Of a stretch of DNA of 47,259 nucleotides, positions 16,266 to 27,074 are shown one piece after another. The notes under the pieces were generated by a model. It ran no database searches, was not told the origin of the DNA, and was given only the letters and a program-made list of their open reading frames with translations. Both the position numbers and the translations under genes were made by a program. This DNA comes from an uncultured bacterium (GTDB lineage Bacteria > Verrucomicrobiota > Lentisphaeria > Victivallales > UBA1829), in assembly GCA_949297765.1 (NCBI GenBank), contig CASFTV010000007.1:1-47259 (forward strand), written 5' to 3'. How positions within the stretch are numbered: position 1 is the first letter of the stretch; each line of letters opens with the position of its first letter.

Positions 16266-17428
16266 TTCATATACTGTTTCGCCGCATCCTCAAACCGGTT
16301 CTGAAGCGGATGGTTGGAGGCCGTCAGCGATTCCGTGAAATAGTTCAGCAGATCCTTCTGCTGCCGGGTCAGGGCAGCGGGAGTCTCCACCTGGATTTTC
16401 ACGAGCTGATCTCCTTTTCCCCCGCCTTTGGTTGCGGGGAATCCGCGTCCCTTGATGCGGAGCATTGCGCCGCTCTGAGTGCCTTCCGGGACCTTCATGC
16501 GGACCTTTCCGGTCATGGTCGGAACGTCGATGACGCCGCCGCCGACCGCGGTTGCGAAGGAAACGGGACGCTCGCAGATCAGGTTCAGTCCGTCGCGTTT
16601 GAACAGGGGATGCGGACGCAGTTTGATGATCACATAGAGATCCCCCGGAGGTCCTCCCTGAACACCGGCCTCCCCTTCCTTCGGGATCCGCAGTTTGGAA
16701 CCGTTGTCCACGCCGGCGGGGATATGCACCTTCAGATCGCGCACGGCCTGCACGCGCCCCTGTCCGCCGCACGCACGGCACGGAGACTGCACAACCTGAC
16801 CGCTCCCGCCGCACTGCGGACACGCCTGGGACATCCCGAAGATTCCCTGAATATGACCGCTTCCGCCGCACTGCGGACACGTTGATTTCCCCGCGGAGGG
16901 ATCCGCTCCGCTTCCGCCGCACACGCTGCACGGATTCGGCTTGGAGAAACGGAACTCCTTGTCCACGCCGGAGAAGGCCTCGTCGAGCGAGATCTCCAGT
17001 TCGTACTGCAGATTTGCCCCGGCCTGTCCGCGGGACGAGCGGCGTCCTCTCCGGGAGCCTCGTCCGCCGAGAAGATCCTCGAAGAACGAAGCGTCCATCC
17101 CCTGCGTTCCGGCCTGACCGAAGATATCGCGGAAAAGGTCGTTGGGATTGCGGAAATTCCCCGAATAGGAGTATCCGCCTTCCGCGCCGCCTCCCGCGCG
17201 GTTGAACATGTCCGGACCGAACTTGTCGTAATCCGCCCGCTTCTTGGGATCGCTGAGCACTTCATAGGCCTCGGAGACCTTCTTGAACTTCTCCTCGGCG
17301 GCCTTGTTGCCCGGATTTTTATCCGGATGATATTTTACAGCAAGTTTCCGGTACGCCCGCTTGATTTCATCGGCGGTTGCCGATTTTGCGAGTCCGAGAA
17401 CTTTATAATAATCTTCATTTCCTGCCAT
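16262..17428 (-). CDS. dnaJ: Chaperone DnaJ (Hsp40)
   Basis: This is a 388-residue type I J-protein. The J domain covers residues 1-70 with HPD at 34-36. A Gly/Phe-rich stretch follows (about 75-125). The zinc-binding region (167-226) has four CxxCxGxG repeats: [24 protein letters not shown] and CRACGGQG. The C-terminal substrate-binding and dimerisation domains follow. It stimulates DnaK ATPase and delivers unfolded clients. It lies 36 bp after grpE and overlaps smpB. DnaK itself is not in the window, so the usual dnaK-dnaJ linkage is absent here. Confidence 0.96.
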   Translation of the reverse strand: MAGNEDYYKVLGLAKSATADEIKRAYRKLAVKYHPDKNPGNKAAEEKFKKVSEAYEVLSDPKKRADYDKFGPDMFNRAGGGAEGGYSYSGNFRNPNDLFRDIFGQAGTQGMDASFFEDLLGGRGSRRGRRSSRGQAGANLQYELEISLDEAFSGVDKEFRFSKPNPCSVCGGSGADPSAGKSTCPQCGGSGHIQGIFGMSQACPQCGGSGQVVQSPCRACGGQGRVQAVRDLKVHIPAGVDNGSKLRIPKEGEAGVQGGPPGDLYVIIKLRPHPLFKRDGLNLICERPVSFATAVGGGVIDVPTMTGKVRMKVPEGTQSGAMLRIKGRGFPATKGGGKGDQLVKIQVETPAALTRQQKDLLNYFTESLTASNHPLQNRFEDAAKQYMK

Positions 17429-17464
17429 CAGTCACCTCCAAGGTTTGTCAAACGCAACCTTGTC

Positions 17465-18109
17465 TTATTTGCCTTCCGGACCGGAGCTGACAACCACCAT
17501 CGCCGGTTTGAGCAGACGGAGCGGTGTCTTGTACCCGCAGCTCCACTGCCGGATCACGGTTCCCTGCGGAACGGTGTCGGACGGTTCCTGGGAAACCGCC
17601 TCGTGCAGATTCGGATCAAACACCTGTCCGACCGCTTCGATCCGGGTCACGCCCAGTTCGGAGAACGCCTTGTCGAATTCCCCCTGAATCATCTTCATCC
17701 CGTCGAGCAGACACTTCAGGTTGTCGGATTTCTCCGATGCGGCAACTGCCATCGCGAAATGGTCGAACACCTGCAGGAACGGCGTGATCGTATCCTGCAG
17801 CACGTTGAGCCGGAGATTTTCCATCTCCTTTGCCGTCCGCTTGCGCAGATTGTCCATTTCGGCGATGGTCCGCAGACGTTTGTCTTCGAGTTCCGCGAGC
17901 TTCTTTTCCAGCTCCTTCACCTTTTCCTCCAGGACCTGAGTCCCTTCGGTTTCGGGAAAATTGGATTTCTCTTCCGTCTGCGCGGTTTTCTTTGTTTCGA
18001 TATCGGGAGCGCCGTTCTTCGGATCCTTCGTCTTCGGAGCGGGCTGTTTTTTTTCTTCTTTTGCAGGTGCCATGGCTGCTCGGGTCCTTCTTTTGTTGGA
18101 TTCCTTCAT
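17465..18109 (-). CDS. grpE: Nucleotide exchange factor GrpE
   Basis: This 214-residue protein has a charged, low-complexity N-terminal tail (about 1-55, Lys/Glu/Pro-rich) and a long coiled coil (about 60-110, KVKELEKKLAELEDKRLRTI). The GrpE C-terminal domain includes EMDNLRKRTAKEMEN, MIQGEFDKAFSELGV and the ending DPNLHEAVSQEPSDTVPQGT, matching the family signature for the beta-domain that opens DnaK's nucleotide cleft. It sits 35 bp after clpB and 36 bp before dnaJ in one transcript. Met13 is an alternative start. Confidence 0.95.
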   Translation of the reverse strand: MKESNKRRTRAAMAPAKEEKKQPAPKTKDPKNGAPDIETKKTAQTEEKSNFPETEGTQVLEEKVKELEKKLAELEDKRLRTIAEMDNLRKRTAKEMENLRLNVLQDTITPFLQVFDHFAMAVAASEKSDNLKCLLDGMKMIQGEFDKAFSELGVTRIEAVGQVFDPNLHEAVSQEPSDTVPQGTVIRQWSCGYKTPLRLLKPAMVVVSSGPEGK

Positions 18110-18144
18110 TTGTCCCCCCTAATGTAGCGTCTTTCTTTGATTTT

Positions 18145-20736
<2,592 letters not shown>

Positions 20737-20880
20737 ACACAAATCTCCTTTTTTTTATTTTTATTTCAACAGTAAAGCAAATTTCCTGCCAACTCCGTTT
20801 TCAGCGGACAGCAAACAGAATCTGCGACATTTTGTCACACAAAAACCATCTTTTCCGGGACGTTTTGACCATCTCCGCCC

Positions 20881-20899
20881 GCCCGGTTTCCGACCGGGC
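20881..20899. repeat. Inverted repeat in the clpB leader
   Basis: A perfect 7-bp stem (GCCCGGT 20881-20887, ACCGGGC 20893-20899) with a 5-base loop lies about midway in the long leader expected for clpB. No T-run follows on either strand. It could be an mRNA structure or a pause site; function unknown. Confidence 0.4.
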
Positions 20900-20974
20900 T
20901 CCCGGCACACGCGGACCTGCGCGGCAGTGAGCAGACACGGGAACAGCGGATTCAAAGAGTTGAAAATCGGCACA

Positions 20975-20996
20975 GATCCCCCCTTTCCGGGGGATC
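20975..20996. repeat. Inverted repeat near the clpB transcription start / after the phosphodiesterase gene
   Basis: A perfect 8-bp stem (GATCCCCC 20975-20982, GGGGGATC 20989-20996) with a 6-base loop lies about 32 bp past the phosphodiesterase stop. It also lies right at the predicted clpB transcript start. It may end the upstream transcript, or form a 5' cap-like hairpin on the clpB mRNA. Confidence 0.45.
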
Positions 20997-21003
20997 ATCA
21001 ATT

Positions 21004-21031
21004 ATGTTAGCACAGATTCCGGAATTGTCAA
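21004..21031 (-). promoter_or_regulatory. clpB operon promoter
   Basis: On the minus strand a perfect -35 TTGACA (21031-21026) and -10 TAACAT (21009-21004) are 16 bp apart, predicting a leader of about 260 nt. The TGA inside the -35 box is the stop codon of the upstream phosphodiesterase gene. No CIRCE repeat (TTAGCACTC-N9-GAGTGCTAA) is present, so HrcA control is not indicated. Confidence 0.55.
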
Positions 21032-21831
21032 ATCGGCCGGCCGTCGGATTCTTGTTCTGCCGCGAGCGCTTCGCAGGTTTCGCGCAGAAGATCCATCCGG
21101 TTCGTCAGAATCCCGGCAGCGCCCGCGGCGATCAGGCGGCGGTTGAGAACATCGGTATCCGAAAAAAATACATTTCCGTACATTCCCAGCTCCTCCGCAC
21201 ACGCGAAGGTTTCCGGGCGGAGAAAATCGCGGAAGGGCTGGAAGAAGCGGCATCCGAATTCAGCGCAGCGGCGGATCTCCTCCGGAAGCGCCCTCTGGTC
21301 AGAGGGGCCGAGAATTGCCACTTCCACCTCCGGATCAATCCGGCGGACCATGCGGGCGGCTTCGTGACCGACGGCGAGAAAGCCGCGGTCGAACATTTCG
21401 TATTTCCGATAGAGCGAGCAGATGGTCCGCAGTCCCGGTTCCGAAGTCACATAGACCTGGATATTCATCGTGACGCGGTCATGGAACTCCTCCAGAACCT
21501 CCTCGAACGTCGCCACGCGCATGGATTCATAGACGGGTTCATTCTTCATCACGGAGAAGTTGAATTTCCGCAGTTCCTCCAGCGTATACAGAGCCGGTTC
21601 TCCTTTTCCGGTGGAATTCCGGTCGATCACCCGGTCGTGCTGGAGAATCGGGACGCCGTCTTTTGTGAGGCGCAGATCGAATTCAATCATGTCAGCGCCG
21701 AGATCCAGCGCCTTGCGCATTGCCAGGAGCGTGTTTTCCGGATAGAGTCCGCTGGCTCCGCGATGCGCGATCCGGACCGGGCGCACCCCTTTCAGCTCCC
21801 GATAGAGTTCCGTCAACGAAACAGATTTCAT
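21028..21831 (-). CDS. Glycerophosphodiester phosphodiesterase family protein
   Basis: With the chosen start the protein has about 267 residues and the GDPD TIM barrel. HRGASGLYPENT supplies the first catalytic His-Arg and the metal Glu. EFDLRLTKDGVPILQHD supplies the Glu/Asp metal ligands and the second catalytic His. ILTNRMD near the C-terminus matches the GIxTNxPD family end. It hydrolyses glycerophosphodiesters to glycerol-3-phosphate and an alcohol. No signal peptide is present, so it should act in the cytoplasm. A GGGAAAG site precedes the ATG at 21831; the open frame extends 20 codons further, without support. Its stop codon overlaps the clpB -35 box. Confidence 0.92.
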   Translation of the reverse strand: MKSVSLTELYRELKGVRPVRIAHRGASGLYPENTLLAMRKALDLGADMIEFDLRLTKDGVPILQHDRVIDRNSTGKGEPALYTLEELRKFNFSVMKNEPVYESMRVATFEEVLEEFHDRVTMNIQVYVTSEPGLRTICSLYRKYEMFDRGFLAVGHEAARMVRRIDPEVEVAILGPSDQRALPEEIRRCAEFGCRFFQPFRDFLRPETFACAEELGMYGNVFFSDTDVLNRRLIAAGAAGILTNRMDLLRETCEALAAEQESDGRPI

Positions 21832-21933
21832 TCTTTCCCTCTTTTTTCTTCCGGCGCGGCAGCGGTCCGGCAGCGTTGAACAGACCATCATCTCCGCTCC
21901 GGAAGCATTCCGGCAGCAGTTCGGTCTGTCCTT

Positions 21934-21962
21934 ACCATAGCACGGTCTTTCCTCCGTTTCAA
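21934..21962 (-). promoter_or_regulatory. Promoter of the phosphodiesterase gene
   Basis: On the minus strand -35 TTGAAA (21962-21957) and -10 TATGGT (21939-21934) are separated by 17 bp, giving a leader of about 100 nt before the start at 21831. Confidence 0.45.
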
Positions 21963-22030
21963 TCCCGATCTCTTTTTTTCCCGGATCTTCCGGCCGGCGG
22001 AATGCTTTTCCGGAAAATTTTTATTTTTTT

Positions 22031-22071
22031 AAATTTCAAGTACTTGACATTTTTGCGGAATGTGGTATAAT
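22031..22071 (+). promoter_or_regulatory. Consensus promoter with palindromic operator for the LacI-pseudopilin-glycosidase operon
   Basis: A perfect -35 TTGACA (22044-22049) and a perfect -10 TATAAT (22066-22071) are 16 bp apart. A 22-bp near-perfect palindrome (22031-22052, one mismatched pair, centre between 22041 and 22042) covers the -35 box; its core TCAAGTACTTGA (22036-22047) is perfect. The arrangement fits steric repression of a very strong promoter by the LacI-family product encoded immediately downstream. Confidence 0.75.
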
Positions 22072-22096
22072 TTAAGAAAAAGCAAAGGAGTTTCGA

Positions 22097-23119
22097 ATGA
22101 TTTCGCTGAAAGAAATCGGCAAAATCTGCGGGCTTGCGGAATCGACGGTTTCCAAGGCCTTGAAACAGGCGCCGGGAATCAAAAAAGAGACCGCCGCACG
22201 CGTCATGAACGTGGCCCGGCAGTACGGCTACCAGCCGAACGCAATGGTGGAGTGCATTCAGACGGGACGCAGCAGAAGCATCGGAATCGCCTTCAACAAG
22301 TTCCAGTGCGAATTCGCCGGAGCGGTCATGGAGGGGATTCACCAGACGCTTCATGAATATGAATACGACTCCTACCTGATCTCGTGGGACCGCCTGGTGA
22401 AAGACAAAGTGGATCTTCTCAGCCGCTTCAGCCGCCGGCGCGTGGACGGGCTCCTGCTCTTCCCGATGGCGGAACCGCCGACCCCTGAACAAATCAGCGA
22501 TCTCAACCGTTTTCACAATCCCGTGGTTCTCATCGACGGCCGTCTCCCCGGCAACAATTTCGATCACGTCGGGGCGGACAACCGTTCTATTTTTCCCACA
22601 ATTATCAAGTACTTGAAAGAAGAGGGATACCGGAACATCGGCATCGTCTCCTACACGCGGAACGAAAACGGACGGGAACGGCGGGCGGCGTTTCTGGAAA
22701 CGATGGCGGAATTCAATCTTCCCGTGAACGCCCGCGCATGTGTGGATCTTTCCGACTGCTGGAATGAAGCCTATGACGCGGCAAAACGGCTTCTTTCCGA
22801 CAGGAAGAACCGTCCGGACGCCCTTCTGTGCTTCAACGACTATGTGGCAAACGACGTTCTCGACGCCGCCTGCGATCTCGGAATCCGGGTACCGGAGGAA
22901 CTCGGGATCATCGGATTCGGCAATCTCCCGCTGACGAAACGGGCCCGTCCCCGTCTGGCGACCGTCGACCAGTATCCGGGCAGGATCGGCCAGATCGCCG
23001 CGGAACTGCTCCTCAGCCGCATCAACGGAAAAGAAAAAGGCGCCCGGAAAAATATTATTCTCCCGACGGATTTCATTCCGCGGGATTCCATACAGAAAAA
23101 CAACAAAAAAAGGGTATAA
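22097..23119 (+). CDS. LacI family transcriptional regulator
   Basis: This 340-residue LacI/PurR-type repressor has the HTH in [20 protein letters not shown] (3-22) and the hinge-proximal [12 protein letters not shown]. The effector-binding domain runs from about residue 62 ([10 protein letters not shown]), with typical ends [23 protein letters not shown] and [10 protein letters not shown] consensus promoter with an operator-like palindrome precedes it, and AAAGGAG precedes the ATG. The pseudopilin gene starts 4 bp after its stop, so regulator, pseudopilin and glycosidase are one operon. A second copy of the operator core lies inside this gene at 22605-22616. The effector is presumably a sugar liberated by the linked glycosidase. 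Confidence 0.92.
   Translation: MISLKEIGKICGLAESTVSKALKQAPGIKKETAARVMNVARQYGYQPNAMVECIQTGRSRSIGIAFNKFQCEFAGAVMEGIHQTLHEYEYDSYLISWDRLVKDKVDLLSRFSRRRVDGLLLFPMAEPPTPEQISDLNRFHNPVVLIDGRLPGNNFDHVGADNRSIFPTIIKYLKEEGYRNIGIVSYTRNENGRERRAAFLETMAEFNLPVNARACVDLSDCWNEAYDAAKRLLSDRKNRPDALLCFNDYVANDVLDAACDLGIRVPEELGIIGFGNLPLTKRARPRLATVDQYPGRIGQIAAELLLSRINGKEKGARKNIILPTDFIPRDSIQKNNKKRV
22605..22616. promoter_or_regulatory. Intragenic second copy of the operator core
   Basis: The 12-bp perfect palindrome TCAAGTACTTGA that lies on the operon's -35 box recurs here inside the LacI-type coding region, 569 bp downstream centre to centre. It uses a TTG leucine codon, which looks infrequent in neighbouring genes. 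It could serve as an auxiliary operator for looping. Confidence 0.5.
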
Positions 23120-23123
23120 CAGT

Positions 23124-23798
23124 ATGAAAAGAAAGAGTCTCTTCACTCTTGTGGAACTCCTCATCGTGATTGCGATCATCGCCATTCTGGCGGGGCTTCT
23201 TCTGCCCGCGCTGCAGAAGGCGAAACAGAAATCGCTCGCGGCGCAATGCCTTACGAATCTGAAACAGATCGGAGTGGCCGCCATCTCCTACGCGAACGAT
23301 CAGGACGGATGGATCTGCGCGGCGCGGACCGGAAACACCTCAACCGGACTGGTTTACTGGAACATGCTGTTCTCCGACGGGAAGTACATCACCAACACCA
23401 AGGTGTACACCTGTCCGGGCGGACGGTACCCCAAGCCCTACACGCGCGGCAGCGACGTCAGTTACGGAATGTGCAACAACTTCTCCCGCGATGTACGCGA
23501 CGGTTCCAGAATGGAATCGGTCAACATCTTCAAGCATACGAAGGCGCGTCAGCCGTCGATCTGCTGGTACTTCGGCGACAGTCTCGGAACCATCGGCTGG
23601 GGAACTCTGCGCCAGAGCTATGCTCTCGGCTGGTTCAACGGATCCAACATCTTCTTTTCGCTCCGCCACACCCAGAACGGACAGCTCTGGTTCCTCGACG
23701 GAAGCGCAAGAGCGGTCGGCGAGCGGGTTGCGAAAAACCGCGCCTACACCTATCCCTACTTCGAACAGGTCTATATGGACGATCTTTATTTGAAATAA
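23124..23798 (+). CDS. Type II secretion-like pseudopilin with H-X9-DG motif
   Basis: This 224-residue protein begins with a class III (prepilin) signal: short basic leader MKRKSL, then [20 protein letters not shown] with Glu at +5. The conserved head [22 protein letters not shown] follows (Cys42 on). Near the C-terminus it has H182, nine residues, then D192-G193, the H-X9-DG motif of a prepilin family greatly expanded in planctomycetes and Lentisphaerae. The residue before the cleavage Phe is Leu rather than Gly, so prepilin peptidase processing is uncertain. Five cysteines (42, 67, 97, 117, 147) follow the helix. It lies between a LacI regulator and a secreted glycosidase; a surface or secretion role in glycan handling is inferred, not shown. 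Confidence 0.88.
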   Translation: MKRKSLFTLVELLIVIAIIAILAGLLLPALQKAKQKSLAAQCLTNLKQIGVAAISYANDQDGWICAARTGNTSTGLVYWNMLFSDGKYITNTKVYTCPGGRYPKPYTRGSDVSYGMCNNFSRDVRDGSRMESVNIFKHTKARQPSICWYFGDSLGTIGWGTLRQSYALGWFNGSNIFFSLRHTQNGQLWFLDGSARAVGERVAKNRAYTYPYFEQVYMDDLYLK

Positions 23799-23820
23799 GA
23801 AAACGGAAAGGAAAACTCCC

Positions 23821-24447
23821 ATGAACAAACTGCTCACAGGCACCGGAGTTCTTCTTCTCGCTGCGCTTCTTTCGGCGGAGGAAGTCAAACTCACCAATCC
23901 CTCATTTGAATCGGGAACCGGCGGATACTGGATCAACAATTCCGCCGCGGCACGGATCGACACGGCGGAATCCAGCGCCGGACAGAAAAGCATCGCGGTC
24001 ACACCGCCGGAAGGCAAAACCGTCAGCGTTGTCTTCAACACGCCCTACAAACAGGACACGGTCTATGAACTGAGCTTCGACGCGAAAACCGATTCCCCGG
24101 ATGCGCCTCCCGCGCTGACCCTCCGCATCATGCTCCAGCGCGAAAAACCGATCTGCTTCTACACCAACAAGAAACAGACGGCGTCTCATACCGTTCCCGC
24201 AAAACTCACGACCTCCTGGCAGACCCTGAAATACACGGTCGGCCCCATTCCTCCGAAGGCGATGGGAAAAGAAATCCGCCGCCTGATGTTCTACATCAAT
24301 ACAAAAGGGACGGCCAAAGGAAAGGTCTGGATCGACAATCTGAAGCTGAATGCCGTTCCGTCCGCAACGACGACCCCCTCCGGAGAAAAACCGGCCGTCA
24401 AACAGCCGATCGCCTTTTTTTTTCCCGGAGCCGGTGCAAATTTATGA
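23821..24447 (+). CDS. N-terminal fragment of a frameshifted secreted glycosidase (signal peptide and carbohydrate-binding-like domain)
   Basis: This 208-residue frame has an AAAGGA site and a signal peptide (MNKLLTGTGVLLLAALLSA, cleavage near 19-20). It carries a beta-sandwich resembling CBM4/9-type domains (LTNPSFESGTGGYWIN at the start, WQTLKYTV in the middle, VWIDNLKLN at the end). The domain is followed by a Pro/Thr linker and a run of nine T at 24415-24423, after which this frame ends within seven residues (PGAGANL). Deleting one T joins it in frame to the next entry and would give a continuous protein of about 1071 residues. It is therefore the front part of that enzyme, separated by a mutation, a slippage site or a sequencing error. 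Confidence 0.75.
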   Translation: MNKLLTGTGVLLLAALLSAEEVKLTNPSFESGTGGYWINNSAAARIDTAESSAGQKSIAVTPPEGKTVSVVFNTPYKQDTVYELSFDAKTDSPDAPPALTLRIMLQREKPICFYTNKKQTASHTVPAKLTTSWQTLKYTVGPIPPKAMGKEIRRLMFYINTKGTAKGKVWIDNLKLNAVPSATTTPSGEKPAVKQPIAFFFPGAGANL

Positions 24448-27037
24448 CAAATCCCCCGAAGTCCGGGTGGAGGCGGAGACCGGAAACGGCACTCTGCATG
24501 TAAAGGCGACGGACGCATTCGGGCGGGTCGTCCTGGAGCAGAAGGGCAAACCGGGAGAAAAACACCTGACACTCCGCTTCCCCGGACCGGATTACTACAA
24601 ACTCTCCGCGGAAATCCTCCGCGGAGGACGTTCCATCGCAAAGCGGGAAACCTCCCTTCTCATCACCACACCTCTCCCGGATGATTACTATTCAACGCCG
24701 AATCCCGCTTTCGGCGTCTGGGGCGGCCTCACCCCCCGTCTCCGCGAACTGGGCGGAGCCAAATGGGACCGCCAGCTTTTCTTCACCGTCTTCCAGAAAA
24801 AAGGTGCGAAACCCACGCCCCCCTCTCCTGAGCAGATTGCAAAACGGGAACCGGTCAAAATCATCCGCTGCATGAACATTCTGAATCCGTTCAAGCGGAT
24901 GGTGCCCGTCCCGCCGGACAAGCGGGCGGAACTCTCCGCGGCACTCGGCGTGGAGATTGCCTCCCGGCGCGGACTGGTCGATGTCTGGGAAACCCAGAAC
25001 GAACCGATGGTCGGCGAAAACTTCCACGGCACCATGAGCGATGTCATGGACATCATCAAACTGGAGAGCGAAGCCGTCCGCACGCATGATCCGGGCCGCA
25101 CCATTGCCGGGATCTGCATCAATCCGATGAGCGCGAACCAGTATGCGCAGTACATCGGCTACTACAAGAAACACGGCATCGACAAGTATGTCGATGCGAT
25201 CATGCTCCATCCCTACATTCCCGGCGCGCAGAACCCCGACGCCTCCGGATATGCCGAAACGCTGACCCGTCTTCAGAAGGAACTGCAGGGAATCGCAGGC
25301 CATCCGATTCCGATGTACATCAGCGAAATCGGCTACTCCACCAAACCGGGCGGAGAGATCACGGAACTTCAGCAGGCCGCCTATCTTGCGCGCGTGGTTC
25401 TTCTCAACCGCACGATTCCGGAGCTGAAGGCGTGCGTGTGGCACATCGGACTCTGGAACGACGCGACCAGCCGGCGAGAACTGGACTTCGGTCTTCTCCG
25501 CGGCCATCCGAAGAAATCCCCCGTCCGCGAACCGAAACCGGCGTTCGCCGCCTGGGCAACGGTCTCCCGGATGACCTATGACGCAACCCTTCTCCGGGAG
25601 CTGAATATCGGCCGCAAACTCCGGGTCTGGCTGTTCGACAAAAAAGGAGTTCCGATGCTGGTTGCCTACTCGCTTCTTCCGGAACCGGTGGACTTCCGTC
25701 TTGTCATGAACACACCGGAAGTCTCCGTTACGGAGGTCTGCGGGAAAACCGAAACAAAACAACTGGCGGACGGCGTTCTCAAACTCCGTCTGACGGAGGC
25801 GCCGGTCTACATTGTCGGAGGACGCCTGAGCGACTTCACAGGGAACCGCTTCAATGCCGTCTTCTCTCCGGAAACCCTTTCCGTGGTTCCGGGCGGGGAA
25901 CAGACGGTCGGGATCCGTCTTCCGGAGTCTCTCGCCTCCTCCGCGCCCCGTCTCTCCGTCCAGAGCGATCTCCCGCTGACGGTCAACCGGGTCACCGGAA
26001 GCGGAAGAGACTGGAAAGCCACTCTCGGAGTCGCCGGCCGGACCGCGCCCGGAGAATACGAAATCTTCTTCCGTCTGGAGGAGAACGGTTCCAGCCGTTA
26101 CATCTGGCAGAAAACTCTGACGGTGAAACCGCCGGCGGAACTGGCCTCCGTCACACCCGTTTCCAACGGGACGGATCCCGGAATCCGCTTTCAGGTCAAA
26201 GAGAACCGGAAATCCGCGGCATCGTCGTATGTTCTTGAAATTCTCGAAAACGATCAGGTGGTCTCCATTTCGCGGGTAGCCGGCAGCCGGACCGCGAACG
26301 CAACGCTCCTGAACACGCGGACCGGAAAGAAAAACACCTACTCCGCACGATTCACGGCAGCCGACGGATTCCGCTGGACGCAGTCTCTTCCGAAAGGCAT
26401 CGTTCCGGTGCATATTCCGTATCTGGAGAATGCGCTGAACAGCAATCCGGAAACCTGGCCCGCCGCGGGACGTTATGAAATCGGAAACGGAACGCCGAGC
26501 GTTCACGGACTCAAGGGACGCTTCGACCGGCCGGCCGGAACAATCCGTCTTGCCTGGGACAAAAACAACCTCTATTTCGCCGTCGACGTGAAAGACCGCG
26601 ATTTCATTCCGGCGAAGTCCGCCGCGTCGCTCTGGGACGGAGACTCCCTCCAGATCGGCGTCAGTGTTCCGCAGAAAGACATGATCCGCCCGAACAACGA
26701 CGGCATCCAGGAAACAGCCTATGCGGAATTCGGCGTAAAGGCCTCTTCCGAATCTCCGGATTCATGGGTCTGGGCCAGCATGAATCTCAACAACATGCCG
26801 CTCCACGCTCCCGTTCCGGGAATCGTCACGAAGAACCGCGCGGAAAACGGCGGGATCGCCTACCGCTTCGCCATTCCGTGGAAGACGTTGAACATCAAAC
26901 CCTCCAAAGGAATGGACATGGGCATCAGCATTCTCGTCAATGACCGCGATCCCGCAGGCCGCCACTGGATGGAATGGTTCAGTGGCATTGCCTACGGAAA
27001 AGAACCCTCCTCCTACGGGAGCGCGGTTCTGCAGTAA
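24350..27037 (+). CDS. Clan GH-A glycoside hydrolase with C-terminal CBM9-like domain (downstream part of a frameshifted gene)
   Basis: The open frame has 895 residues, but only the part from about codon 23 (after the T-run) continues the protein of the preceding entry; the first codons overlap it and have no good ribosome binding site. A linker or Ig-like segment (30-110) leads into a TIM barrel with the acid/base WETQNEP (Glu218) and nucleophile MYISEIGYS (Glu326), the clan GH-A pattern (GH39/GH5-like; exact family uncertain). Beta-rich domains follow. A final domain from about 700 (AWDKNNLYFAVDVKDRDF, then WDGDSLQIGV and FAIPWKTLNI) resembles CBM9 family. As written the enzyme would lack its signal peptide unless the frameshift is corrected. 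It is operonic with the LacI regulator and pseudopilin. Confidence 0.8.
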   Translation: MPFRPQRRPPPEKNRPSNSRSPFFFPEPVQIYDKSPEVRVEAETGNGTLHVKATDAFGRVVLEQKGKPGEKHLTLRFPGPDYYKLSAEILRGGRSIAKRETSLLITTPLPDDYYSTPNPAFGVWGGLTPRLRELGGAKWDRQLFFTVFQKKGAKPTPPSPEQIAKREPVKIIRCMNILNPFKRMVPVPPDKRAELSAALGVEIASRRGLVDVWETQNEPMVGENFHGTMSDVMDIIKLESEAVRTHDPGRTIAGICINPMSANQYAQYIGYYKKHGIDKYVDAIMLHPYIPGAQNPDASGYAETLTRLQKELQGIAGHPIPMYISEIGYSTKPGGEITELQQAAYLARVVLLNRTIPELKACVWHIGLWNDATSRRELDFGLLRGHPKKSPVREPKPAFAAWATVSRMTYDATLLRELNIGRKLRVWLFDKKGVPMLVAYSLLPEPVDFRLVMNTPEVSVTEVCGKTETKQLADGVLKLRLTEAPVYIVGGRLSDFTGNRFNAVFSPETLSVVPGGEQTVGIRLPESLASSAPRLSVQSDLPLTVNRVTGSGRDWKATLGVAGRTAPGEYEIFFRLEENGSSRYIWQKTLTVKPPAELASVTPVSNGTDPGIRFQVKENRKSAASSYVLEILENDQVVSISRVAGSRTANATLLNTRTGKKNTYSARFTAADGFRWTQSLPKGIVPVHIPYLENALNSNPETWPAAGRYEIGNGTPSVHGLKGRFDRPAGTIRLAWDKNNLYFAVDVKDRDFIPAKSAASLWDGDSLQIGVSVPQKDMIRPNNDGIQETAYAEFGVKASSESPDSWVWASMNLNNMPLHAPVPGIVTKNRAENGGIAYRFAIPWKTLNIKPSKGMDMGISILVNDRDPAGRHWMEWFSGIAYGKEPSSYGSAVLQ
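24415..24423 (+). repeat. Run of nine T at the glycosidase frameshift
   Basis: A T9 homopolymer lies in coding sequence at the point where the signal-peptide frame must switch by +1 to continue into the catalytic frame; eight T would restore the reading frame. Homopolymers of this length are rare in the surrounding GC-rich genes. Confidence 0.8.
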
Positions 27038-27044
27038 TACCGCA

Positions 27045-27059
27045 CCGCCGGTCCGGCGG
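27045..27059. terminator. Hairpin between convergent glycosidase genes
   Basis: A perfect 6-bp stem (CCGCCG 27045-27050, CGGCGG 27054-27059) with a GTC loop lies in the 37-bp gap between the convergent GH-A and GH95-like genes. GC-rich sequence follows on both sides and there is no T-run. Confidence 0.35.
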
Positions 27060-27074
27060 CGCGGATCCGCCGGA

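Noticed and set aside
20743-21027. CIRCE/HrcA operator upstream of clpB
   Set aside because: The string TTAGCAC occurs at 21008-21014, but the rest of the TTAGCACTC-N9-GAGTGCTAA element is missing.
24395-24450. Classic -1 programmed ribosomal frameshift at the T-run
   Set aside because: The catalytic frame is +1 relative to the signal-peptide frame, so a -1 slip on TTTTTTT would not reach it; loss of a T or U is the consistent explanation.
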